A stretch of 5,947 bases of DNA from DATLWN01 sp963764315 (GCA_963764315.1 CAVXSB010000012.1:1-5947), one strand, 5' to 3'; numbered from the stretch's first letter, positions 1 through 5,293 are shown. Numbers and translations are program-made. The notes: generated by a model from the sequence alone, not told the origin.

Positions 1-2220
1 ATCGACATGCTGTCCCTGGTCGGCCAGATGACCGGGCTGCACTTTCGTTACGTCAACGGCTACGCCTGGCCCGAACTGGTGAAAATGTTCCGCCAGGGAC
101 GACTGGATATTCTGCAGCCCCTGCTGCGCACTGGCGACAACACGCACCTGGGTCAGCTCAGCCGTCCCTTCCTCAGCGTCCCCTTCGGGGTGCTGACCCG
201 CAAGGGCATGCCGCCGGTGACGCGGATCTCGCAGCTGTTCGGCAAGCGCGTGGCCATCCCCTCCGGCTGGTCGATCATCGCCACCCTGCGCCACGATTTC
301 CCGCAGGTGCACATCGTCGAGGCCAATGGCGTGCAGGGCATGTTCGACGCCGTGCGCCAGGGCAAGGTCGATGCTGGGCTCGATACCGCCGCCCAGCTGC
401 GCTACACGGCCCGGGCCTTCTTCTACAACGACGTCGCCATCGACGCGCCGCTCGATTTCGGCAAGACCGACGTGCCGACGGGGCTGCACTATGCCGTGCA
501 GGCGTCGCATAAGGGGGTGGTGGAGCTGATCGACCTGGCGCTGGCCCATATCACCGATGCGCAACGCCTGGCGTTGCGCGCACGCTGGCTGATGCAGGAC
601 GATGTCGGCCAGCGCCAGCGCGCCACCGTACCCTATGCGCAGCTGATCACGATGGCCGCCGATCCCGCGGCCCTGAACCGGCTGCAGAGACTCAGGCTTG
701 GCGGCGTACCGCGCTATGTCTACCTGCAGGCGATCGGCCAGGGCGATAGCCGGGACTACTTCGCCGTCGTCGCCCCCGTAGCATCGGTGCTGGCCCCGGC
801 CGTGCACGAGGTGAAGACGGCGGTGGCGGTCACCGGCGCCATCCTGTTGCTGTTGCTACCGCTCGCCTCCTGGCTGGCCTCGCTGATCGCACGCCCCATC
901 AAGCAGCTGGCGGTCGAGAACGAGAAGCTCAGGCAACAGCGCTATGGTGAGATCGTGCGGGTCGACAGTCATATCGTCGAGGTCGACGAGCTCGCCTACT
1001 CCCTGGTCAACATGGCTCACGCCACCGAGCGGCATGCCAAAGAACAGGAGGCGCTGATGGACGCCTTCATCCAGCTGATCGCCCAGGCCATCGACGACAA
1101 GTCGCCGTACACCGGCGCCCACTGCGCCCGCGTGCCGGAGCTCGCCATGCTGCTGGCGAAAAAGGCCGAGGAGAGCGACGAGGCGCCGTTCGATCGCTTC
1201 CGCTTTGCCGATGAAAAGGCTTGGCGCGAATTCCGCATCGGCGCCTGGCTGCACGACTGCGGTAAGATCATCACGCCCGAACACGTCATCGATAAGGGCA
1301 GCAAGCTGGAAGCGATCTACGATCGTATCCACGAGATTCGCATGCGCTTCGAGGTGCTATGGCGCGATGCCGAGATCGCCTGCCTGAAGGCATGCATGGA
1401 GGCACCGGAGAAGACGGCGGTGCTGAAACGCGAACTGGCGGAAAAGCAGGCGGAGCTGCAGGAGCAGTTCGCCTTCATCGCTGCCTGCAACCAGGGCGGC
1501 GAATCCATGGACGAGGCGGACATCGCCCGCCTGGAGCAGTTGGCCGAAATCACCTGGCAACGCCACTTCGACGACCGTCTCGGCCTGTCGCACCCCGAGC
1601 GCGCCCGCTTCAATGAGGCCCCCGGTGCATTGCCCACAACGGAGAAGCTGTTGGCCGACAAGCCCTGGCACATCATTGCGCGCCCGCGCCAGCTGGATCT
1701 CGAACCGCACCTCGGCATCAACATGCAGGTGCCCGAGCACCTGTACAACCGCGGCGAGCTGTACAACCTGAAGGTGCAGCGCGGCACGCTGACGCCGGAG
1801 GACCGCTTCAAGATCAACGAGCACATGATCGGCACCATCAAGATGCTGGACAGCCTGCCGCTGCCGAAGGATCTGGAGCGCGTACCACGCTACGCCTCCA
1901 CCCACCACGAAACGCTGGACGGGCGCGGCTACCCGCGCGGCCTGACCGGCGAACACCTGTCCATCCCCGAACGCATCATGGTGCTGGCCGACATTTTCGA
2001 GGCCCTGACCGCCGCCGACCGCCCCTACAAATCCGCCAAGCCCATCAGCGAGGCCATTCACATCCTGCACGGCATGGTGGAAAGGCAACATGTGGACCGC
2101 GACGTGTTCCAGCTGTTCCTGAAGAGCGGCGCCTGGCTCGAATACGCCAAGCGCTTCCTGCCCGAAACCCAGATCGACGACGTGGACCTGGACCGCTACC
2201 TGTCTCCGCAGACGGCGTAA
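1..2220 (+). CDS. HD-GYP domain c-di-GMP phosphodiesterase with periplasmic SBP-like sensor, 5' partial
   Basis: Probably a membrane receptor that hydrolyses cyclic di-GMP in the cytoplasm. The frame is open at base 1 and the protein begins mid-domain, so the true start and signal peptide lie upstream. Counting from the ATG at base 7, residues 1-197 resemble an SBP_bac_3 solute-binding domain. Residues 198-268 look like a membrane-proximal sensory region, 272-294 are a transmembrane helix, and a HAMP-like linker follows (Arg-Pro at 296-297). The HD-GYP core has His372 in TGAHCARV, His416-Asp417 with Lys420 (HDCGK), His606, His633-His634 in HHETLDGRGYP, and Asp662, which cover the metal ligands expected of an active enzyme. 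The glutamate four residues before the first His in trinuclear members is not seen (Tyr368). His416 to His606 is about 190 residues against roughly 30 in canonical members, so the domain carries an insertion of about 160 residues with a coiled-coil-like start. The stop is TAA, and nothing suggests coupling to the next gene. The ligand of the sensor cannot be told. Confidence 0.93.
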   Translation: MDMLSLVGQMTGLHFRYVNGYAWPELVKMFRQGRLDILQPLLRTGDNTHLGQLSRPFLSVPFGVLTRKGMPPVTRISQLFGKRVAIPSGWSIIATLRHDFPQVHIVEANGVQGMFDAVRQGKVDAGLDTAAQLRYTARAFFYNDVAIDAPLDFGKTDVPTGLHYAVQASHKGVVELIDLALAHITDAQRLALRARWLMQDDVGQRQRATVPYAQLITMAADPAALNRLQRLRLGGVPRYVYLQAIGQGDSRDYFAVVAPVASVLAPAVHEVKTAVAVTGAILLLLLPLASWLASLIARPIKQLAVENEKLRQQRYGEIVRVDSHIVEVDELAYSLVNMAHATERHAKEQEALMDAFIQLIAQAIDDKSPYTGAHCARVPELAMLLAKKAEESDEAPFDRFRFADEKAWREFRIGAWLHDCGKIITPEHVIDKGSKLEAIYDRIHEIRMRFEVLWRDAEIACLKACMEAPEKTAVLKRELAEKQAELQEQFAFIAACNQGGESMDEADIARLEQLAEITWQRHFDDRLGLSHPERARFNEAPGALPTTEKLLADKPWHIIARPRQLDLEPHLGINMQVPEHLYNRGELYNLKVQRGTLTPEDRFKINEHMIGTIKMLDSLPLPKDLERVPRYASTHHETLDGRGYPRGLTGEHLSIPERIMVLADIFEALTAADRPYKSAKPISEAIHILHGMVERQHVDRDVFQLFLKSGAWLEYAKRFLPETQIDDVDLDRYLSPQTA

Positions 2221-2223
2221 TCC

Positions 2224-2252
2224 TTGACGATATAGGACGCATGACCTAATTT
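2224..2252 (+). promoter_or_regulatory. candidate promoter of the tetR-tag operon
   Basis: TTGACG at 2224-2229 is a good -35 match. After 17 bases, TAATTT at 2247-2252 is a weak -10 (three of six). Transcription would start near 2259, between the two candidate operators, one lying in the spacer and one over the start region. This is the expected layout for an autorepressed TetR gene. The -10 assignment is uncertain. Confidence 0.4.
2233..2248. promoter_or_regulatory. second, degenerate TetR operator candidate
   Basis: TAGG-N8-CCTA at 2233-2236 and 2245-2248 repeats the outer half-sites and exact spacing of the perfect palindrome centred 29 bases downstream. The inner eight bases are not symmetric. 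It lies inside the spacer of the candidate promoter. It is seen directly as a partial match; the operator role is inferred. Confidence 0.4.
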
Positions 2253-2260
2253 CACTCTGG

Positions 2261-2278
2261 ATAGGATGATCATCCTAT
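2261..2278. promoter_or_regulatory. 18-bp perfect palindrome, probable TetR operator
   Basis: ATAGGATGATCATCCTAT is its own reverse complement over all 18 bases. It ends 16 bases before the GTG start of the TetR gene. Palindromes of this length just upstream of their own gene are typical TetR-family operators, so autoregulation of the tetR-tag-SRPBCC operon is the simplest reading. The symmetry is seen; binding is inferred. Confidence 0.75.
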
Positions 2279-2282
2279 ATTC

Positions 2283-2288
2283 AGGAGG
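2283..2288 (+). promoter_or_regulatory. Shine-Dalgarno that selects the GTG start of the TetR gene
   Basis: AGGAGG is a full-consensus site six bases before GTG at 2295. The in-frame ATG at 2304 would lie 15 bases away, which is too far, so GTG is the better start. Confidence 0.8.
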
Positions 2289-2294
2289 TCTTGC

Positions 2295-2870
2295 GTGGGC
2301 GATATGAAAACCCGCGATCGCATCGTCGAGGTCGCCGACGGGCTGTTCTACCGGCAGGGCTTCGGGCACACCTCGTTCTCGGACATCGCGGATGCCGTGG
2401 GCATCTCGCGTGGCAACTTCTACCACCACTTCAAGACCAAAGACGACATCCTGGATGCCGTGATCGGACTGCGCCTGGCCAACACCCGGTCCATGCTGGA
2501 GCAGTGGGAGGCGGAAGAGGAAACACCCGAGGCGCGCATCCGCAGCTTCATCCACATGCTGGCGGCGAACCGGGTCGAGATCATGCGATTCGGCTGCCCG
2601 GTCGGCACGCTGAATACCGAGCTTGCGAAGCTGGACCACGGGGCGCAGGACGAGGCCAATCAGCTGTTCACGCTGTTACGCAGCTGGCTGGCCGGGCTGT
2701 TCCGGCAGCTCGGGCGCGAAAAGGATGCCGACGCACTGGCCATGCACCTGCTCGCGCGCAGCCAGGGGGTGGCCGCGCTGGCCAATGCCTTCCGCGACGA
2801 GGCCTTCGTCGCGCGGGAGGTGATGCGCATGGATGCCTGGCTGGGCTCCATCGCCGCCACCGCGCATTAA
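2295..2870 (+). CDS. TetR/AcrR-family transcriptional repressor
   Basis: A 191-residue protein, a normal TetR length, probably acting as a ligand- or stress-released repressor of its own operon. The N-terminal helix-turn-helix is clear: residues about 8-50 contain TSFSDIADAVGISRGNFYHHF followed by the usual K-x-K-D/E region. The C-terminal sensor domain has Gly-Cys-Pro at 100-102, and Cys101 is the only cysteine in the protein. In NemR, from the same superfamily, a cysteine at a comparable place senses electrophiles and oxidants, so a thiol-based sensing role is possible here (inference). The GTG start is set by AGGAGG six bases upstream. The stop is followed after 10 bases by the tag start, and an SRPBCC gene lies two bases beyond tag, which implies one transcript. 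An 18-bp palindrome just upstream is the likely operator. The inducer is unknown, and NemR orthology is not claimed. Confidence 0.93.
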   Translation: MGDMKTRDRIVEVADGLFYRQGFGHTSFSDIADAVGISRGNFYHHFKTKDDILDAVIGLRLANTRSMLEQWEAEEETPEARIRSFIHMLAANRVEIMRFGCPVGTLNTELAKLDHGAQDEANQLFTLLRSWLAGLFRQLGREKDADALAMHLLARSQGVAALANAFRDEAFVAREVMRMDAWLGSIAATAH

Positions 2871-2880
2871 GGGAGGAGAT

Positions 2881-3489
2881 ATGGGCATAACGATCACAGG
2901 GCCGGACGGGCAGGAGCGCTGCCGCTGGTGCGCGGCGACGCCGGAATACCTCGCCTACCACGATCACGAATGGGGATATCCGGTGGCCGACGACAACCGC
3001 CTGTTCGAGAAGCTGAGCCTCGAGGGTTTCCAGTCGGGCCTGAGCTGGCGCACGATACTCGCCAAGCGCGAGAACTTCCGCGCCGCCTTCGCGGGCTTCG
3101 ATTTCGACAAGGTCGCCCGGTTCACGGACAAGGACGTGGCGCGCCTACTGGGGGATGCGGGTATCGTGCGCCATCGCGGCAAGATCGCGGCGGTGATCAA
3201 CAATGCGCAACGCGCCTGCGAGCTGGTGGAAAAGCAGGGCTCGCTGGCCGCCTATATCTGGCAATACGAGCCGGACGCATCGGAACTGGCGGCGCCGCAA
3301 ACCGTATCGACCTCCCCGGAATCCATCGCCTTGTCGAAGGATCTGAAGAAGCGCGGATGGAAATTCGTCGGGCCGACCACCGTCTACGCCTTCATGCAGG
3401 CCATGGGACTCGTCAACGACCATGCCGAGGGCTGTACGATCCGCGCCAAGGTTGCGCAGGCGCGCCGCGATTTCCGGCGGCCGGCGTGA
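2881..3489 (+). CDS. tag: DNA-3-methyladenine glycosylase I
   Basis: Base-excision repair enzyme that cleaves 3-methyladenine from alkylated DNA, leaving an abasic site; cytoplasmic. From the ATG at 2881 it has 202 residues, slightly longer than E. coli Tag (187), with about ten extra residues at each end. The zinc ligands of the family are present with the E. coli spacing: Cys14, His27, His181 and Cys185 (NDHAEGC). Also present are the Tyr26-His27-Asp28 and EWG segment, the catalytic-pocket glutamate Glu48 in LEGFQSGLSW with Trp56, and the conserved KKRGWKFVGPTTVYAFMQA stretch. A longer in-frame start at 2833 would overlap the TetR gene by 38 bases. The ATG at 2881 directly follows GGAGGAG and is preferred. 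It lies second in a probable operon behind the TetR gene and two bases before the SRPBCC gene. Control by a TetR protein is not the usual arrangement for tag. Confidence 0.97.
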   Translation: MGITITGPDGQERCRWCAATPEYLAYHDHEWGYPVADDNRLFEKLSLEGFQSGLSWRTILAKRENFRAAFAGFDFDKVARFTDKDVARLLGDAGIVRHRGKIAAVINNAQRACELVEKQGSLAAYIWQYEPDASELAAPQTVSTSPESIALSKDLKKRGWKFVGPTTVYAFMQAMGLVNDHAEGCTIRAKVAQARRDFRRPA

Positions 3490-3491
3490 CC

Positions 3492-3893
3492 ATGAACGAG
3501 GTCCGGCATATCAGCATCCATATCGACCGCGAGCCGGACACGGTCTATGCCTTCGCCTCGGACCCCCGGAACCTGCCGCGCTGGGCCGCCGGCCTGGCCC
3601 GCTCCGAGGTGCGCAAGGCCGGCGACGGCTGGATCGTCGAAGCCCCGCTCGGCACAACAAGGCTGCGCTTCGCTCCGCCCAACCCTTATGGCGTCATGGA
3701 CCACGACGTGACGCTGGATTCGGGCATCACCGTGCACAACCCGATGCGGGTGGTGCCGAACGGGCAAGGCAGCGAATGCACGTTCACGCTGATCCGCCGG
3801 CCGGACATGAGCGACGTGCAGTTCGCCGCGGATGCGACGGCGGTGGAGCAGGATCTTCGGACGCTGAAGTCGCTGCTCGAAGGCCACACTTAA
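3492..3893 (+). CDS. SRPBCC-superfamily protein (polyketide cyclase/START-like)
   Basis: A 133-residue cytoplasmic protein with the compact helix-grip layout of SRPBCC proteins: a first strand (residues 4-11), the helix region PDTVYAFASDPRNLPRW (about 15-31), a run of strands (40-105) that would form the hydrophobic cavity, and a long C-terminal helix (about 107-131). The fold usually binds a small hydrophobic ligand, and no substrate can be read from the sequence. The start is ATG at 3492, two bases after the tag stop. An in-frame GTG at 3486 overlapping that stop is the alternative. No good Shine-Dalgarno is visible, so translation is probably coupled to tag. It is the last gene of the TetR-led operon, with a 69-base gap before the ferritin-like gene. 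No membrane segment or signal peptide is seen. Confidence 0.85.
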   Translation: MNEVRHISIHIDREPDTVYAFASDPRNLPRWAAGLARSEVRKAGDGWIVEAPLGTTRLRFAPPNPYGVMDHDVTLDSGITVHNPMRVVPNGQGSECTFTLIRRPDMSDVQFAADATAVEQDLRTLKSLLEGHT

Positions 3894-3900
3894 GCGCGGC

Positions 3901-3929
3901 TTGAAACCTCGCGACCCGGCGTCGATGAT
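3901..3929 (+). promoter_or_regulatory. candidate promoter for the ferritin-like gene
   Basis: TTGAAA at 3901-3906 (five of six) and GATGAT at 3924-3929 (four of six) are 17 bases apart, in the 69-base gap before the EncFtn gene. The -10 overlaps the 8-bp palindrome ATGATCAT at 3925-3932, the same core found in the TetR operator. No Fur box is apparent. It is plausible only. Confidence 0.35.
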
Positions 3930-3962
3930 CATGGGACGAACGCATAAGCACAGGAGCATCAC

Positions 3963-4250
3963 ATGGCGAACGAAGGCTATCACGAACCCATCGGCGAGAT
4001 CTCGGACGAGACCCGGGACATGCACCGGGCGATCACATCGCTGATGGAGGAGCTGGAGGCGGTCGACTGGTACAACCAGCGGGTCGACGCCTGCAAGGAT
4101 CAGGAGCTGAAGGCGATCCTCGCCCACAATCGGGACGAGGAGAAAGAGCATGCGGCGATGGTGCTGGAGTGGATCCGACGCCGCGATCCGCGCATGGACA
4201 AGGAGTTGAAGGACTACTTGTTCACCAACAAGCCCATCGCCCACGAATAA
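3963..4250 (+). CDS. encapsulated ferritin-like protein (EncFtn) homologue without targeting tail
   Basis: A 95-residue, all-helical, cytoplasmic iron oxidase of the EncFtn family. The characterised Rhodospirillum rubrum protein is an annular decamer that makes its di-iron ferroxidase centre at a subunit interface and works inside an encapsulin shell. Recalled alignment with it, offset by two residues, shows every key position: metal ligands Glu30, Glu60 and His63 (RDEEKEHAAM), entry-site Glu29 and Glu32 (MEELEAVDWY), and Trp36 and Tyr37. Helix 1 is about 14-40, helix 2 about 45-74. The protein stops at PIAHE, just past the short third helix, where R. rubrum EncFtn continues into a flexible tail with the capsid-targeting peptide. 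That tail is absent, and the frame beyond the stop does not encode a recognisable one. Cys44 is a lone cysteine. AGGAG six bases upstream supports the start. No encapsulin gene lies next to it; a DUF4336 gene follows after a hairpin. Confidence 0.9.
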   Translation: MANEGYHEPIGEISDETRDMHRAITSLMEELEAVDWYNQRVDACKDQELKAILAHNRDEEKEHAAMVLEWIRRRDPRMDKELKDYLFTNKPIAHE

Positions 4251-4260
4251 GCGGGCCACG

Positions 4261-4291
4261 GAACCGAGGCGGCCAGCGGCCGCCCCGGTTC
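4261..4291. terminator. strong GC-rich hairpin between the EncFtn and DUF4336 genes
   Basis: GAACCG-A-GGCGGCC, loop AGC, GGCCGCC-C-CGGTTC: 13 paired bases with one internal mismatch, starting ten bases after the EncFtn stop. No T run follows on the + strand (CGCCCATATC), so it is not a textbook intrinsic terminator. It may partly terminate, or protect the 3' end of the ferritin mRNA, or set different expression of the two genes. Confidence 0.5.
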
Positions 4292-4312
4292 GCCCATATC
4301 AGGAGCCGCCGC

Positions 4313-4993
4313 ATGCTTGAAGAATTCGGGCCTTCCCTCTTCGTGGCCGAGGGACCGACCGTATCGTTTTACGGCTTCCCCTATCCCACGCGCATGGCGG
4401 CGGCGCGCCTCTCGGACGGCGGCCTATGGATCTGGTCGCCCGTCGCCCTGAACGATGGGCTTGCCGATGCGGTGGAGGCCCTCGGGCCGGTGCGTCACAT
4501 CGTGTCGCCGAACAAGATCCACCATCTGTTTTTGCAGGCCTGGCACGAGCGCTGGCCGGATGCGCGCATGTATACGCCGCCGGGGCTGGCCCGCAGGAAG
4601 CCCGAGATCCATTTCGATGCCGAGCTTCTCGACGGGCCCGATCCGGCCTGGGCCAAGGACATCGACCAGGTGATCTTTCGCGGCTCGCTGGCCATGGAGG
4701 AGGTCGTGTTCTTCCACCGGGCATCGCGCACGGCCATCGTTTGCGATCTGATCCAGCGCTTCCCGGACAACATGACGGGCTGGAAGGGCATGCTCATGCG
4801 CGCCGACGGCCTGGTCGGCGAACGCGGCAGCACGCCCCGCGAATGGCGGGCCAGCTTTCTCAAGCGCGGCCCCGCCCGCGCCGCCCGGCAGAAGCTGCTC
4901 GACTGGAACCCCGAGCGGCTACTGATCGCCCACGGCGAGTGCGCACAAAGCGGGGCAACGGAGATCATCCGCAAGTCGCTGAGCTGGATTTAG
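4313..4993 (+). CDS. DUF4336-family protein (metallo-hydrolase-like fold)
   Basis: A 226-residue cytoplasmic protein with the recognisable DUF4336 pattern, an uncharacterised family related to the metallo-beta-lactamase fold. The N-terminal part reads like the strands of that fold (FGPSLFVAEGP, residues 4-14; then LSDGGLWIWSPVAL). SPNKIHH at about 64-70 sits where a metal-binding HxHxDH would be in a true metallo-beta-lactamase, but only part of that pattern is present. YTPPGLARRKP, an EVVFFHRASRTAIVCDL segment with an acidic residue at the next ligand position, and a late AHGE follow in order. Catalysis is therefore uncertain. The ATG at 4313 has AGGAG seven bases upstream; the frame is open further upstream, but into EncFtn coding sequence, so a longer start is unlikely. 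It lies 62 bases after the ferritin-like gene, separated by the hairpin. Any joint function with it is unproven. Confidence 0.85.
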   Translation: MLEEFGPSLFVAEGPTVSFYGFPYPTRMAAARLSDGGLWIWSPVALNDGLADAVEALGPVRHIVSPNKIHHLFLQAWHERWPDARMYTPPGLARRKPEIHFDAELLDGPDPAWAKDIDQVIFRGSLAMEEVVFFHRASRTAIVCDLIQRFPDNMTGWKGMLMRADGLVGERGSTPREWRASFLKRGPARAARQKLLDWNPERLLIAHGECAQSGATEIIRKSLSWI

Positions 4994-5112
4994 GTCTATA
5001 GTCATCCCGGAAGGGAAGTGGGAAAACCCAATTTGATTCCTTGTTTGCATTCAATATGTGATAGGGAGGAAAAATGTCCGTATACATGAAGAAAATAAGA
5101 ATAACACGTTTC

Positions 5113-5126
5113 GGGGTCAGGTCTTG
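5113..5126. mobile_element. possible remnant of a Y1/REP-associated transposase end
   Basis: GGGGTCAGGTCTTG is a sequence I associate with the ends of IS200-like Y1 (REP-associated) tyrosine transposase elements in gammaproteobacteria, where it often faces its inverted copy. Here it is single, with no transposase and no inverted partner in the window, so it would be a scar. The assignment rests on recall of this short motif and needs a search. Confidence 0.4.
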
Positions 5127-5136
5127 TTTCGCGGAT

Positions 5137-5177
5137 AAACAGAGAGAGGGAAGGCACTGCCTTCCCTCTCTCTGTTT
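5137..5177. terminator. 19-bp perfect hairpin, bidirectional-type terminator
   Basis: The arm 5137-5155 (AAACAGAGAGAGGGAAGGC) pairs perfectly with 5159-5177 around an ACT loop. The stem begins with AAA and ends with TTT, giving a short U run in either direction. It lies at the stop codon of the minus-strand gene tail (TGA at 5179-5177), as expected for the terminator of that lost gene. It could also stop reading from the DUF4336 side. Confidence 0.8.
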
Positions 5178-5263
5178 CAAACGCCCGAGTACTGGGCGTG
5201 CACCTCCTTGGCGTGCATGCCCGGCAGCTTGTCGAACACGTTGAAAACGGCTCCATCTTGCAC
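5177..5263 (-). pseudogene. C-terminal remnant of an unidentified minus-strand gene
   Basis: Read on the minus strand, bases 5263 to 5177 encode 28 residues and a TGA stop: VQDGAVFNVFDK at the start and KEVHAQYSGV at the end. Codon choice is GC-rich and ordinary, and the stop abuts a strong hairpin terminator, which is how a genuine 3' gene end looks. Upstream, the frame passes into the toxin operator and promoter and meets a stop (TAA) about ten codons further on, so no complete gene is possible. The likeliest story is that the toxin-antitoxin module or a deletion replaced the 5' part. I do not recognise the family. Chance coding cannot be ruled out over so short a stretch. Confidence 0.4.
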
Positions 5264-5285
5264 CTTGTATCCAATAGGATACAAT
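5258..5285 (+). promoter_or_regulatory. candidate promoter of the toxin-antitoxin operon
   Basis: TACAAT at 5280-5285 matches the -10 consensus at five of six bases. A weak -35, TTGCAC, lies at 5258-5263, 16 bases upstream. Transcription would begin near 5292, almost at the toxin ATG, so the toxin mRNA may be leaderless; no Shine-Dalgarno is seen. The operator-like inverted repeat covers the whole spacer and -10. Confidence 0.4.
5265..5284. promoter_or_regulatory. toxin-antitoxin operator, inverted repeat
   Basis: TTGTATCC-AATA-GGATACAA has perfect 8-bp arms and lies nine bases before the toxin start codon. Antitoxins of this family carry a helix-turn-helix and repress their own promoter at such repeats, so this is the likely binding site of the downstream antitoxin. 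The symmetry is seen; the binding is inferred. Confidence 0.7.
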
Positions 5286-5293
5286 TGGTATTA

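Larger units (their letters stand above)
4994..5293. other. gene-poor scarred intergenic region
   Basis: About 300 bases with no intact gene. The first part (roughly 5030-5110) is clearly more AT-rich than its surroundings. Directly after the DUF4336 stop come two short hairpins, TCCC-GGAA-GGGA at 5005-5016 and TGGG-AAAA-CCCA at 5019-5030 followed by ATTTGATT, which might weakly end that transcript. Then come a Y1/REP-like end fragment, a strong terminator, the tail of a minus-strand gene, and the operator of the toxin-antitoxin pair. A small ACGCCC...GGGCGT stem (5181-5199) lies within the gene tail. Confidence 0.6.

Noticed and set aside
1357..2091. Long minus-strand open frame opposite the HD-GYP gene
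   Set aside because: It is antisense to a clearly conserved domain, with low-complexity content typical of the reverse of GC-rich coding sequence.
2928..3491. Extension of the SRPBCC frame upstream through tag (321 codons in all)
   Set aside because: The extra part is an out-of-frame reading of tag. The SRPBCC fold begins at the ATG at 3492.
3384..4259. 291-codon minus-strand open frame across the SRPBCC and EncFtn genes
   Set aside because: It spans two well-supported + strand genes and the gap between them, and the translation has no recognisable domain.
4169..4312. Upstream extension of the DUF4336 frame into the EncFtn gene
   Set aside because: It overlaps conserved EncFtn codons and passes through the hairpin; the ATG at 4313 has its own AGGAG.
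5074..5244. 56-codon + strand frame starting MSVYMKKIRI with AGGGAGG just upstream
   Set aside because: The ribosome site is attractive, but the frame runs through the Y1-like fragment, both arms of the hairpin terminator and the minus-strand gene tail. At most its first codons are a relic.
5274..5280. ATAGGAT shared by the toxin-antitoxin operator and the TetR operator (2261-2267)
   Set aside because: It is seven bases at different positions within unrelated inverted repeats, most likely coincidence.
5198..5293. Longer toxin start at GTG 5198
   Set aside because: It would place the operator and promoter inside the coding region and adds residues not expected in the family.
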